A stretch of DNA of 64,000 nucleotides from Dyadobacter fermentans DSM 18053 (GCF_000023125.1 NC_013037.1:2232001-2296000), one strand, 5' to 3'; counted from the stretch's first letter, positions 8,773 through 17,667 are shown. Translations and numbers: made by a program. Notes: generated by a model from the letters alone, not told the origin.

Positions 8773-9278
8773 ACGAGTTTTTGCGCGCAGCCAAATTCTG
8801 GCCCTATTTCGATCCCGCATCAACCACATATAGAGAAACGGTCATCAAAAAAGAAGTCGGTTCCTTCGGCGGGCCGTATTCGCATAACCCTTTCACGGGT
8901 GTGGATGGACAACCCATCACAAAAATCATCGCCCATTCCAACAATGCAAGCACACTGTGCGGCCTCGAGGTGTTCTACGACGGCAGGTCGTCTGGCCTGA
9001 AAGGCGCCCGGGGTACCAATTCGAGCAGTATCGTGTTGGAGGAAGGCGAGTATATTACCAGTGTATACGGGTACCTTCGCAACATTATCGAGGGGGTATG
9101 GTTCACCACTCAAAAAGGGAATACAGTTGGTGCGGGCAACCGGGCACCGCACTACGCACGCCACTTGTTTTGCGCTGATATCGCCGACAGTTTCAACCCG
9201 AAGCTGGCAAAAATCTCCGGTTCATACAACGGCGATACGATCGAACACCTCACATTCCATTGGGAGTATATTGATTAG
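8724..9278 (+). CDS. C-terminal part of frameshifted Cry-like toxin: jacalin-like beta-prism domain
   Basis: This frame overlaps the preceding one by 49 nt, and its nominal start is a GTG with no ribosome binding site, so it is better read as the 3' half of the same gene than as an independent protein. After FWPYFDP and TTYRETVIKKEV comes a jacalin-type domain (residues about 46-184 of this frame). It opens with GSFGGPYS, continues through LCGLEVFYDGR, EEGEYITSVYGY and IIEGVWFTTQKG, and ends HLTFHWEYI, the classical three-Greek-key prism pattern. Domain II of Cry toxins is also a beta-prism, so a pore-forming bundle followed by a prism mirrors Cry architecture, here with an additional N-terminal lectin. 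No slippery heptamer is visible in 8697-8772, so programmed frameshifting is unlikely. Confidence 0.72.
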   Translation: MQQRRNQIRTQYECELNEFLRAAKFWPYFDPASTTYRETVIKKEVGSFGGPYSHNPFTGVDGQPITKIIAHSNNASTLCGLEVFYDGRSSGLKGARGTNSSSIVLEEGEYITSVYGYLRNIIEGVWFTTQKGNTVGAGNRAPHYARHLFCADIADSFNPKLAKISGSYNGDTIEHLTFHWEYID

Positions 9279-9351
9279 TGCATAGGAAAAGTTTTAACAG
9301 CTGTCATAATATTCGTTAACTCACGCAACCCAAAATACGGAATATCCTGTC

Positions 9352-9463
9352 AATACACCCAGCGGCTAATTGGCTGATCAGTTGTGATCTGGCCAGTGGA
9401 GGGAGCGCCAGAGATAAACATTTCAACGCTCCCCGCTGGCTGAAATAGCCGCTTCAGTGTATT
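9352..9463. repeat. 110-bp long imperfect palindrome
   Basis: Outer arms AATACAC-2nt-AGCGGCTA (9352-9368) and TAGCCGCT-3nt-GTGTATT (9446-9463) enclose an inner stem (GCCAGTGG-A-GGGAGCG at 9392-9407 against CGCTCCC-CGCTGGC at 9427-9440, one G-U pair). The whole could fold into one long two-part hairpin in the gap between the toxin gene and the lipoprotein. It could be a structured RNA, a terminator for the toxin transcript, or a miniature palindromic element. Confidence 0.55.
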
Positions 9464-9488
9464 CTTTTTAACATTAAATCAATTCCGT

Positions 9489-10331
9489 ATGAAGTTTGCT
9501 CACCGATTAACGACTTGCCTTCTGCTACTGACAGTCTTGGGCTGTCAGAAAGCAGATGAAACGCTCTCGCCCGAAGGGCCGGCATCTAACCCGGACCGGA
9601 TTGCCACGACGAACCTCCGGCTTAAACAAATGCTGGTCAGCGGAAACAACAATGGTCTTGGACCTATGTTTGTCAATACCTATTTCACTTACGCACAGGG
9701 GCGCAACCTTGAAAAGGTCACTATTCCCACGCAGACTTATGCCGGCGTTACGACCTATCTGTACACCTACGACGAGCAGGGGCGTGTGATTGCCAGCCGG
9801 TACCTGCGCGAAACCCCTGATAACAACAATTTCAGAGGCTCGCAGTCCAACTACCAGTACGCCGACAGTACGATCGTCGAAACGGCTTTGCGGGTGGATG
9901 CCGAGGGGAATTTATCGCCCTACCCCACCGAGCCAAATTATAAGGTTACTTATCGTTTGAACAGCGAGGGCCTTGTTTATGAGGAATTTGTGGAAGGAAC
10001 TGTCATCTGGGGAAGCGAAACCACCTTGCTAAGCCGGTATACTTACGAAAATGGGAACGTTGTGAAAGTAGAGACCACAGATGCAAATGGACAGCCAGTG
10101 AGCACATTGCACTATGAATACGACGACAAAGTCAATCCATTTTACAAGTGGACCTACATGTATGATCCCGTGCTTCATTGCAGCCGGAATAATATCGTCA
10201 GCGCCCGAACCAGTCAAAGTCAGCCCCAGCGAACCGAATATACTTATAATGAACAAGGGCTGCCGCTCACGAAAAAAAATGTGACGCAAGGGGCGGTGCT
10301 CACTTACGATTATGAAACTTTTGATAAGTAA
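9489..10331 (+). CDS. Lipoprotein with YD/RHS-like strand repeats
   Basis: A 280-residue lipoprotein: the signal peptide ends at LTVLG-C (Cys19), predicting a lipid anchor. The rest consists of short beta-strand repeats of the type Y-x-Y-D-E-Q-G-R-V, Y-T-Y-E-N-G-N-V, YEYDDKVNPF and YTYNEQGLPLTKK, the YD-like pattern also seen in RHS proteins but here in a small lipoprotein, as in many Bacteroidota DUF4595-type proteins. No enzymatic motif is visible. It follows the 110-bp palindrome by 25 bp and is closed by a strong hairpin shared with the convergent gene. Localisation is well supported; function is unknown. Confidence 0.75.
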   Translation: MKFAHRLTTCLLLLTVLGCQKADETLSPEGPASNPDRIATTNLRLKQMLVSGNNNGLGPMFVNTYFTYAQGRNLEKVTIPTQTYAGVTTYLYTYDEQGRVIASRYLRETPDNNNFRGSQSNYQYADSTIVETALRVDAEGNLSPYPTEPNYKVTYRLNSEGLVYEEFVEGTVIWGSETTLLSRYTYENGNVVKVETTDANGQPVSTLHYEYDDKVNPFYKWTYMYDPVLHCSRNNIVSARTSQSQPQRTEYTYNEQGLPLTKKNVTQGAVLTYDYETFDK

Positions 10332-10350
10332 ATAATAAGGTTCGATTCAA

Positions 10351-10389
10351 ATAAAATGCCGTCCCGGATTATTCAGGACGGCATTTTAT
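10351..10389. terminator. Strong bidirectional terminator
   Basis: A 14-bp perfect stem (ATAAAATGCCGTCC / GGACGGCATTTTAT) with an 11-nt loop lies between the convergent lipoprotein and anti-sigma-like genes. The A/T-rich ends give a U tract in both directions. Confidence 0.85.
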
Positions 10390-10422
10390 TTGACAGGCCG
10401 ATAAATGTCAGTTCATTAATGG

Positions 10423-11625
10423 TTATTTCAATTTAACTTGAAGTGAAATACCAACCTGGTAAGGTCTGTATTTCCAGGTTTGCCGCGCAACTTCTCGTTG
10501 TATAAAGCTATATTCTCCGTAAGGCCCGATTTCAAGCTGGACGCCGGGCGATTGATAAATTTGCCTGTAAAAACCAACATTTCCCCAAACCAGACTTTGT
10601 CGATCAGGCATTACCAATGTATATTCCGCACCGACATTTAGACTATAACCTTTTAGAATTTGTTTCGGCATCGTGATTTTTTGCTGAATTCCGATTCCCA
10701 GCAAATGGGAGCGATCGTCTTCCACATGCTTTTTCCCAATTCGATGCATCTGGTACTGATGCCCGCCAATATTCGAAGCTACCACCTGATTGGTACCAAT
10801 TTCATATTCATTCCAGCTCCTCAGATAGGTGTAGTTTAGCAAGATCCGTGAATGTTTTTTTTCTAATCCTACCGTCACTTTATAGGATAACGACCTGGAA
10901 GACAACAATGGAGCAAACCGGAAGTTTTGAATTTTCTCCGTCGTCGATTGGCTCAGATTAACAAGTTGGAAAGTTTGTAAAACGGAAGTAGAAAAAATAC
11001 CTTTGACACCCCGCAAAATTCCCGGCTTTTTCCTGATTTCATTGGAAGCAATGGGAAGTAGTGGTATAGCTAGGTTTGCAAACGAAGTATTCAAATGGAT
11101 AGAGTCAATGGAAGATAAGGTTGCATAATCGGTTTCATCAAAATAGGATTTCCCGGATTTGTATTCTGATACGGGCGTTTCTTTCAAATCAACTTCTGGA
11201 TTGGCACCGGCAATTTGTGCTAGAACTTTTGAGGAATTCTCTTTCTTAGGATTCAGGGTGAATGTCGTTTTGCTTTTTTGTAATAAGCTGTCTTTATTAC
11301 TTTCTGAGTTCCCTAAGTCATTTCCGAGAATATACGCTGTCTCAGCATTTATCCGGGATATTTTATTGGTGGATATCTTTTTGCTTTTCATCAACATTCC
11401 CTGATCGCCCTTACGATCAAACATGATATAACCAATAATAAATACAAACAGGAGAAGCATTCCGCCTGCTCTCGGAATCCAGTAAATCAGCCTGGACGAA
11501 TCGTCCAGAGTGGCGAAAACGTTTTTACGTACCCGGTCATTTACCGGTGCTTTAAAACCTTCAAATCTCTGCTGTAACTTCCTGCTAAGTTCTTTATCAG
11601 CTTCTTCTTCCGGCGAATTCATCAT
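10423..11625 (-). CDS. Putative anti-sigma / membrane-anchored protein with beta-barrel-like C-terminus
   Basis: A 400-residue protein encoded just after and overlapping the ECF sigma gene by 29 nt. The N-terminal 45 residues are charged and cytoplasmic-like (EEEADKELSRKLQQRFEGF), followed by one membrane helix (about residues 48-70), a low-complexity linker, and a C-terminal half with alternating aromatic strands resembling an outer-membrane barrel (YSLNVGAEYTLVMP, GPYGEYSFI, end VGISLQVKLK). The sigma-coupled position and topology suggest an anti-sigma or signal-transducing role, but I see no recognised anti-sigma motif. The ATG at 11625 (MMNSPEE) is preferred over an upstream TTG. The gene is more AT-rich than average for the window. 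Confidence 0.65.
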   Translation of the reverse strand: MMNSPEEEADKELSRKLQQRFEGFKAPVNDRVRKNVFATLDDSSRLIYWIPRAGGMLLLFVFIIGYIMFDRKGDQGMLMKSKKISTNKISRINAETAYILGNDLGNSESNKDSLLQKSKTTFTLNPKKENSSKVLAQIAGANPEVDLKETPVSEYKSGKSYFDETDYATLSSIDSIHLNTSFANLAIPLLPIASNEIRKKPGILRGVKGIFSTSVLQTFQLVNLSQSTTEKIQNFRFAPLLSSRSLSYKVTVGLEKKHSRILLNYTYLRSWNEYEIGTNQVVASNIGGHQYQMHRIGKKHVEDDRSHLLGIGIQQKITMPKQILKGYSLNVGAEYTLVMPDRQSLVWGNVGFYRQIYQSPGVQLEIGPYGEYSFIQREVARQTWKYRPYQVGISLQVKLK

Positions 11626-12193
11626 ATTCAATGCCTGATTCTTGTAATTTCTTGATTAGTAAGGTGCGGCCGCGTTGCAGCTGTGATTTGGACGTCCCTT
11701 CTGCAATGGACAAAATATTTGCAATTTCCGCGTGTGTGTATCCGTCGATCAGATACAAATTGATAACGGTGCGATAGCCATCCGGCAGGCTCTTGATAAC
11801 CCCCAGCAAAAGCTCGAAGTCCAGCTGCTCAATGACCCGGAATGATTCATCGATACCAATTAAATTCTCTGAATTTTCGATAGACGAATGCAGTAGTTCC
11901 CTTTTTGTTGTCTGATGATAATAGTTAATAGCCGTCCTGATGACCACCGACTTAACCCATCTATCGACGGACTCCGGCTGTTTGATATTTTGAATATTTT
12001 TGAAAATCCGGATAAATGATTCCTGCAAAATATCGTCGGCCTCAGCATCTGTTCTGGCATATCTGACACAAACCCCTTTGAGGCTGTTTTTATATCGTTC
12101 GTAAAAAACATTTTGTGCCCGCCGCTCTTCCCGCTGACATCCTTCGACCAATTGGGTAAGAGAAGCGTATCCACGCCATTTAAATAATTTCAT
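11597..12193 (-). CDS. ECF-type RNA polymerase sigma factor
   Basis: A 198-residue sigma-70 family protein of the extracytoplasmic-function class. Region 2 spans about residues 25-95, with the core-binding and -10-recognising segment ADDILQESFIRIFKNI. Region 4 spans about 128-185, with the helix-turn-helix YTHAEIANILSIAEGTSKSQLQRGR. It overlaps the downstream membrane protein and follows a lipoprotein and a FAS1-domain lipoprotein on the same strand, so it may control that envelope cluster. The overlap with a membrane protein is the usual layout for a sigma / anti-sigma pair. Confidence 0.92.
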   Translation of the reverse strand: MKLFKWRGYASLTQLVEGCQREERRAQNVFYERYKNSLKGVCVRYARTDAEADDILQESFIRIFKNIQNIKQPESVDRWVKSVVIRTAINYYHQTTKRELLHSSIENSENLIGIDESFRVIEQLDFELLLGVIKSLPDGYRTVINLYLIDGYTHAEIANILSIAEGTSKSQLQRGRTLLIKKLQESGIEYDEFAGRRS

Positions 12194-12246
12194 TCGGTTT
12201 CACATTCAATCCAGGCCGACAGATAGGATTATTTTAAAATTGTCAC

Positions 12247-13197
12247 TCAAAACACCGTAGATACATAATTGCGGAATAAAGGTTTCGCATTTGCATCGAA
12301 AACAATAATCCAGCTTTGTAACTTTTCCGGCATTTCATTTACTTCATTCACCGTCAAATGGTAACTCTTGATACCGTCCATTTCATTTGCAACTAACCTG
12401 TCAATTTTCCCTTGGAAACCAAAGTCGTTATTCACATTAGCCTTACTAATAAATGCTGTGATGTTTTCCGGATAATCGCGCGTATCATTAATCCAGAGTG
12501 GTTGATCGGAGCCGGCTATTAGCTGACCATCCCCATTAAAAAAGAGCGGATAGTACGCCCGGTCTACACGTATATAAACCTGATATAGTTTTGAATCCCG
12601 GGCGTCTGTTAAAACATTTGCCCAGGAGAATTGAAGTCCCTTTCGCTGTAAGTATTGCGGTATCGCATCAGGCAGGTCGCCTGATTCAAGCGTTGTAAAA
12701 TTAGAAATGCCAGGCAACATCGAAATGTCATACCCGATCCGCTGTCCGCGTACCGCAGACGACCATTTCAACAGATACGGCTGGCCTTTCCAGGTATAGT
12801 CAGCCAAATACCTGTGGATATAATTGAAACTGGTATCGGGAATTGTGTTATATGTTTCCTCCTTCCAATCCGCGAAAGTGCCTCCTGTCAGGCCGCTTTC
12901 AGCAATGAGGTTTTTCAAACTATCCGGCACGTCTGTTGCGGCAAGCCGGTATGCGACTTTTACATTTTTGGGGCTTAAAATCAGGTTATATTTCACAGCA
13001 CGCGATTCCAGCTCCGCATTCCAGATTTTACCAGTCAAAATTTCCGTAAAAACCACATTCTGAGGACTTTCGTATATCGATTCCACGACCTGCATCATGC
13101 CGGAGGGGAGCAGCGGATCGGCAGGCGCGGGGTCTGTAACGGCGTTACAGCTACTCAGCGCAGCCGCAGCACAAAGCGAATAAAGAAGGACTTTCAT
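12247..13197 (-). CDS. Hypothetical lipoprotein (316 aa)
   Basis: Unrecognised beyond localisation. The signal peptide carries a lipobox (ALSS-C, Cys17), predicting lipid anchoring. The mature part is soluble, with mixed strands and helices and no repeat. Segments such as IPDTSFNYIHRYLADYTWKGQPYLLKWSS suggest a folded globular domain. It lies 48 bp downstream of the FAS1 gene and 53 bp upstream of the sigma factor, all leftward, which suggests a single unit: FAS1, this lipoprotein, sigma, membrane partner. A surface adhesion or sensing role is possible. Confidence 0.68.
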   Translation of the reverse strand: MKVLLYSLCAAAALSSCNAVTDPAPADPLLPSGMMQVVESIYESPQNVVFTEILTGKIWNAELESRAVKYNLILSPKNVKVAYRLAATDVPDSLKNLIAESGLTGGTFADWKEETYNTIPDTSFNYIHRYLADYTWKGQPYLLKWSSAVRGQRIGYDISMLPGISNFTTLESGDLPDAIPQYLQRKGLQFSWANVLTDARDSKLYQVYIRVDRAYYPLFFNGDGQLIAGSDQPLWINDTRDYPENITAFISKANVNNDFGFQGKIDRLVANEMDGIKSYHLTVNEVNEMPEKLQSWIIVFDANAKPLFRNYVSTVF

Positions 13198-13245
13198 AGG
13201 AGGATGTGTTACCTGGACAAAAGATGAGAAGGAGAAAAAGGGATA

Positions 13246-14193
13246 TTAAGTCATTAAAACTTTATCGATTACATGCACCACACCATTGGTTGCAAGGATA
13301 TTGGTAGCTGTAATGTTAGAAGCACCACTCGATTTTCCTACCACTTTGGCACCGCCGGACAAATTAAATGTCAATGTCCCGCTGGTATTCGCTGTCGTTA
13401 CCGGGCCGGTTACATTGGGCAGGTCGGTGGAAAATACGCGGCTTGGGATCACGTGATATAGCAAAACATTGGTGAGCAGCGTCTTGTTGGCGATCAGGGC
13501 AGCTTTGGGAGTTGTTTTGTATACTTCCCGGAATGCTGCGTTGGTCGGCGCGAAAACGGTCAGTCCGCTTGCGGCTGAACCCAGGGAGGTTGCCACGGCC
13601 GGGTCGGCTGCCAACACCAGGGAAACGAGCTCGGAGAAAGTTGTATCGCCCTGTGCCACCTGCACCAGCGTTTTGCTTGGAGGCATGATCACATTGTCGA
13701 TGACATGAATCACTCCATTGTCCGCGGCCACATCGGTACTCACCACTTTGATCTTCCCGTTGATGAATACACCATCCGCATTTTTGGACAGGTAAATGTC
13801 ATTGTTTGCATTTAAAGTTTTCGCTGTCCCGCTCTTCACATCTGCGGCTTTCACGGTCCCGTTGAGCACGTGCGAAGTAAGAATCGGCGTGAGCGCATCT
13901 TTGGACAAACCATCCAGACTCGTGACGCCTGCCTTCGTAAATGCCGCATTATTCGGTGCAAAAACGGTATACGGGCCGGTGCCTTGCAGGGTGCCCGCCA
14001 GCTCCGCCTTCGTGAGCGCGGCTACCAGCGTAGAAAATTGCGGATCGGCCGCGGCGACGGCAGGGATCGTTTTGACAACAGGATCTATCGGAGCGTCATC
14101 ATCGTCGTCATCGTTACAGGCAGATAGCGAAAAGGCCACAAGGGCGGCGAACAAGCAGGTTTTTAGTAATTGTTTGTGAGGTACTTTTTTCAT
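13246..14193 (-). CDS. Lipoprotein with two fasciclin (FAS1) domains
   Basis: A 315-residue lipoprotein (lipobox FSLSA-C, followed by a DDDDDD run typical of exported Bacteroidota lipoproteins). Two FAS1 domains follow, about residues 35-168 and 173-315. Each has the conserved H1 and H2 boxes: YTVFAPNNAAF and DNGVIHVIDNVIMPP in the first, LTVFAPTNAAF and TNGVVHVIDKVLM in the second. FAS1 domains are extracellular adhesion modules. The ATG at 14193 is chosen because it starts a clean signal peptide; upstream in-frame residues look non-coding. It is the first gene of the leftward cluster that ends in the ECF sigma factor. Confidence 0.92.
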   Translation of the reverse strand: MKKVPHKQLLKTCLFAALVAFSLSACNDDDDDDAPIDPVVKTIPAVAAADPQFSTLVAALTKAELAGTLQGTGPYTVFAPNNAAFTKAGVTSLDGLSKDALTPILTSHVLNGTVKAADVKSGTAKTLNANNDIYLSKNADGVFINGKIKVVSTDVAADNGVIHVIDNVIMPPSKTLVQVAQGDTTFSELVSLVLAADPAVATSLGSAASGLTVFAPTNAAFREVYKTTPKAALIANKTLLTNVLLYHVIPSRVFSTDLPNVTGPVTTANTSGTLTFNLSGGAKVVGKSSGASNITATNILATNGVVHVIDKVLMT

Positions 14194-14489
14194 GAGTGTT
14201 AGTTTTTTTTGAACTGTGTTGATCAATGCATTCAGCTATTTTATCCAGCCTTATGCACTGAGACAGGTCAAAGAAAAAGGCGGTTGCATGCATCGCCGAA
14301 AACCACCAGTTTTTTTTGAGACCAACACTCACGAAGCAATCACTAACCCGCTGCGCAAACTTTTTACCAGGCACACTGGCCGGCACCGAACGCCGCCGCG
14401 ATTCTCTGTGAGATGGGGACAGGTGGGACTGGCACAAGCTTTTATAGCAATATGATTAATCCCGCAAATGGGAGGATATGTGACCACAT

Positions 14490-16238
14490 ATGCACAAAAA
14501 CACGGAGAAAATTGCCCTCATAGGCGCCGGGCCGAGCTGCCTGTATTTGTTGAAACACCTGCTTACCCTGGAAAAGGAGCTGGTTATTGAAATTTTTGAA
14601 AAGACAGGCATCGTTGGGGCAGGCATGCCTTACAGCCCGCAAGGGGCTACGAACGAACACATTACCAATGTATCCGGCAACGAGATACCGCCGCTGGTAG
14701 TGCCGCTCGCCCGCTGGCTTGATGAAATGGCCGGCCGCTTGCCCGAACAGTTCGCCATCGACCGCGACAACTTTTCGCAATACCATGTGGTGCCGCGGTT
14801 GCTTTTGGGTAAATACCTGACAGATCAGTTTAAGCAGCTGGTAGAAAAGGCCGGTTCCAATGGCAAGACCGTTAAAGTACACCTCAACACGGAGATCACG
14901 GATCTAACCGACTGCCACGAGGATGGAAAGGTGGAGCTCACATTGCATTCGGGCAAGAAGATGGCCTTTGACTATGCCGTCGTTTGCTCGGGGCACCGCT
15001 GGCCGAAAGCTGGCGAAAGCAGCCGGAAAGGCTACTTTTTGTCGCCCTACCCGCCTGCCAAGCTCGCGCTAAAAGTAAACCACGCGGTAGCTGTCAAAGG
15101 CTCTTCGCTCACGGCCATTGATGCCATCCGCACGCTGGCGCGGAACAACGGCACCTTCGAATGGGAAGGTGACAAGCTGCGGTTCATCGTGGCGGAGGGA
15201 AGCGAAAAGTTCAAGATCATGATGCATTCCCGGAACGGACTGCTGCCAGCAATCCGGTTCCATTTGCGCCAGTCGGAACTTTCGCAGGATTCGCTGCTGA
15301 CCGACGCCGAAATCGAGGATAACAAGCGCGAAAACGGCGGCTTCCTATCGCTCGACTTCGTTTTTGACCATAATTTCAAAAGGCGTTTTCAAAAAAGCGA
15401 TCCGGCATTGTATAAGCGGATCAAGGATCTGAATGTTGAATCTTTTGTGGAGCTCGTGATGTCCATGCGCGAGGATAAGCCGCCTTTCAAATTGTTCCGT
15501 GAGGAATATGAAGAGGCGGCCGAGTCGATCGACCGGCGCAAGTCGATTTTCTGGAAAGAAATGCTGGCGGAGCTCAGCTTTACGATGAATTATCCTGCCA
15601 AATACCTTTCAGCAGAGGACATGCTCCGGCTGAAAAACGTGCTTATGCCGCTGGTTTCGATCGTGATCGCATTTGTGCCGCAGTCGTCCTGCGACGAGCT
15701 GTTTGCCCTTCACGATGCGGGCCGGCTGGACATCATTTCCGTTGGGCAGGAAAGCCGCGTGGAGCCGCTGAAAGAAGGCGGCATACGCTACCATTATACC
15801 GACGAACAGGGCGGCAAGAAGCATGCGAAACACTACCAAACCTATGTGGACTGTTCGGGACAGCCGCATTTATCGATGGAAGATCTGCCGTTTCCGGGGT
15901 TGCTCCGCAGGAAATCGGTGAGCCAGGCCGTACTGCGGTTCAAATCAAAAGAAGAGGCCGAAAAGCTGATTAAAGAGGGGAACAAGTTTATAATCAGCAA
16001 CGATAACGGCGACCATTTTCTGAAAGTTTCGGGCATCACGATCACCGACCATTTCCAGATTGTGAACGAATACGGCATCCCTAACGAACGCATTTACATT
16101 ATGGCCGTACCGTACATCGGCGGCTACAATCCCGATTATTCGGGCCTCGATTTCTGCGAACAGGCCTCGCGGTGCATCGTGGAGAAGCTGGGCCAGGTGT
16201 TCGACGCCCGCCACCCGCCGCTGCACGCGGAATGCTGA
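14490..16238 (+). CDS. FAD-NAD(P)-binding oxidoreductase (FAD/NAD(P)-binding domain family)
   Basis: A 582-residue cytoplasmic flavoprotein. The N-terminus has a dinucleotide-binding signature (IALIGAGPSCLYLLKHL, about residues 8-24) followed by an acidic strand end (IEIFEK). Further family features are the GAGMPYS segment and a second nucleotide-binding region (SGHRWPK near 171). It matches the family PF13454 (FAD-NAD(P)-binding), whose members include amine and hydroxylase-type oxidoreductases; no substrate can be named. It overlaps the following MOSC gene by 7 nt, strongly suggesting co-translation. A 296-bp gap separates it from the divergent FAS1 gene; I see no other gene there. Confidence 0.82.
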   Translation: MHKNTEKIALIGAGPSCLYLLKHLLTLEKELVIEIFEKTGIVGAGMPYSPQGATNEHITNVSGNEIPPLVVPLARWLDEMAGRLPEQFAIDRDNFSQYHVVPRLLLGKYLTDQFKQLVEKAGSNGKTVKVHLNTEITDLTDCHEDGKVELTLHSGKKMAFDYAVVCSGHRWPKAGESSRKGYFLSPYPPAKLALKVNHAVAVKGSSLTAIDAIRTLARNNGTFEWEGDKLRFIVAEGSEKFKIMMHSRNGLLPAIRFHLRQSELSQDSLLTDAEIEDNKRENGGFLSLDFVFDHNFKRRFQKSDPALYKRIKDLNVESFVELVMSMREDKPPFKLFREEYEEAAESIDRRKSIFWKEMLAELSFTMNYPAKYLSAEDMLRLKNVLMPLVSIVIAFVPQSSCDELFALHDAGRLDIISVGQESRVEPLKEGGIRYHYTDEQGGKKHAKHYQTYVDCSGQPHLSMEDLPFPGLLRRKSVSQAVLRFKSKEEAEKLIKEGNKFIISNDNGDHFLKVSGITITDHFQIVNEYGIPNERIYIMAVPYIGGYNPDYSGLDFCEQASRCIVEKLGQVFDARHPPLHAEC

Positions 16239-17062
16239 CCAACCCAAACGACAAGACCTTGCAAACAGCGTATTTGTCCCAAATATGGATTTACCCCGTA
16301 AAATCCCTGGCCGGAACCCGGGTGCCGGTGGCGCACGCGGGATGTTCGGGGTTGCAGCATGACCGGCAATGGATGGTAACCGACGCCGGGGGCCATGCCC
16401 TTACACAGCGCGACATTCCCGGCATGGCGCCGCTGCGCGCCTCAGTGACGGCGAACGGCTTGGAAATGGCATCCATCCATGAAATGGGCGACAAAGTCAT
16501 CGTGCCGTTTTCAACCCGGATGGGGCCGCAAATGCAAGTGAAAGTCTGGAACGACCGTGTCTATGCGCATTGCCCGAGCCAGATCGCCAACCAATGGCTG
16601 AGCGAAAGGCTCGGCCAGGAAGTGAAACTCGTTGCCATGCATCCCGATATTTCAACCAGGACCTACGACGTACCCCGGCATCCGTCCGGCGCATTGAGCT
16701 TTGCCGACGACTTTCCCTACCACCTGATTGGTCAGTCGTCTGTTGACGACCTGAATGCACGGTTGGACGAAGAGGTCACGATACAACGCTTTCGTGCCAA
16801 CTTCGTCATCGCCGGCCTGGCGCCTTACGGCGACGACCTGCTCGGTACATTCACAATGGGCGACGCCGCATTTGCATCCATTTCCCCCTGCGAGCGCTGC
16901 GTGATGGTGAACATCGAACCCGGTTCCGCTAAAAAAGGCCGCCAGCCATTAAAAACGCTTTCAACCTATCGCCGGCAGGGTAATAACATTACTTTCGGAC
17001 AAAACCTGATCGCGATCCGCGAAGGGATCGTCCGCGAAATGGATCAGATTTTAATGCATTGA
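16232..17062 (+). CDS. MOSC domain protein (molybdenum cofactor sulfurase C-terminal-like)
   Basis: A 276-residue protein with an N-terminal MOSC beta-barrel domain (about residues 10-110, IWIYPVKSLAGTRVPVAHAG) and a C-terminal MOSC domain (about 125-270). It includes the conserved SPCERCVMVNIEP region with the cysteine proposed to carry sulfur or contact the molybdenum cofactor, and RFRANFVIAG. Such proteins handle molybdenum cofactor or act as small molybdo-reductases of N-hydroxylated compounds with a flavoprotein electron donor. The preceding FAD oxidoreductase overlaps by 7 nt, which makes a redox partnership plausible. The start at 16232 is preferred to an upstream ATG whose extra residues are low-complexity. 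Confidence 0.88.
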   Translation: MLTNPNDKTLQTAYLSQIWIYPVKSLAGTRVPVAHAGCSGLQHDRQWMVTDAGGHALTQRDIPGMAPLRASVTANGLEMASIHEMGDKVIVPFSTRMGPQMQVKVWNDRVYAHCPSQIANQWLSERLGQEVKLVAMHPDISTRTYDVPRHPSGALSFADDFPYHLIGQSSVDDLNARLDEEVTIQRFRANFVIAGLAPYGDDLLGTFTMGDAAFASISPCERCVMVNIEPGSAKKGRQPLKTLSTYRRQGNNITFGQNLIAIREGIVREMDQILMH

Positions 17063-17194
17063 TACTTACTTTTATGCAAAACCAAACAGGAAAACTATGA
17101 ATGATATTCATTTTATCATTTCATTATTCGTTTTGGGTAATACTTTAAAAACTTCAACTTATTGACCATAAACTGATAGAGCTCTTCATGCGCC

Positions 17195-17667
17195 CTAATT
17201 AATCTTTATGCTAATGCCGCGTATCGTTTGCCAGCCTTCCTTATCTGTTAGCCTGATCATAAAATGGTAATCGCCGGGGTCAATGTCAGCAGGAACATCG
17301 ATTTGCTGGTTTGCTACATGCATTTTCTGATTTTCAGGTATGTCGTAGTTTTGATAAAAAGGAACGGCTTCACCGGCTTTTTTACAGGGTCTGAATTACA
17401 GTCATTCACCTCTGTACTATGCGTATGGTGATCGAAATTGTGGTGAATATCCAGGCTGTATGAACCGAGCTGTATATTATCTGTGAAGGTGGCCTGGAAC
17501 GCAAGCTTCTCGCCTCTTTTGAGCACGCTGCATTGCACTGGAAAAGTACCGTCCGCATTCACATCGGTAACCGGATATTCAGTATCTATAACCGGCTCGT
17601 CCTTGTCGCAGCTGCCGGACAGCAAAACAATAATGGCAAATACCGGCAATAGCTTAATTCTTCTCAT
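17195..17667 (-). pseudogene. Frameshifted DUF4625-like lipoprotein
   Basis: The frame starting at 17667 encodes a lipoprotein (lipobox LSGS-C) with a DUF4625-like strand pattern including an HH-rich segment (SLDIHHNFDHHTHS), then runs into a stop at 17314. In another frame the protein carries on sensibly, with VPFYQNYDIPENQKM, then IDVPADIDPGDYHFMIRL and DKEGWQTI, ending at TAG 17195-17197. The switch coincides with a six-base A/T homopolymer near 17381 (AAAAAA on the coding strand), where adding one A restores the frame. It is either a real inactivating indel or a homopolymer sequencing error. Neighbouring receptor remnants favour real decay. The His-rich segment would fit a metal-related role. 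Confidence 0.7.

Noticed and set aside
10340..10349. GGTTCGATTC, resembling a tRNA T-loop
   Set aside because: No acceptor, anticodon or D-arm can be drawn around it; the following sequence is a terminator hairpin.
14429..14449. TGGCACA upstream of the FAD oxidoreductase as a sigma-54 element
   Set aside because: The -12 GC is missing at the required spacing.
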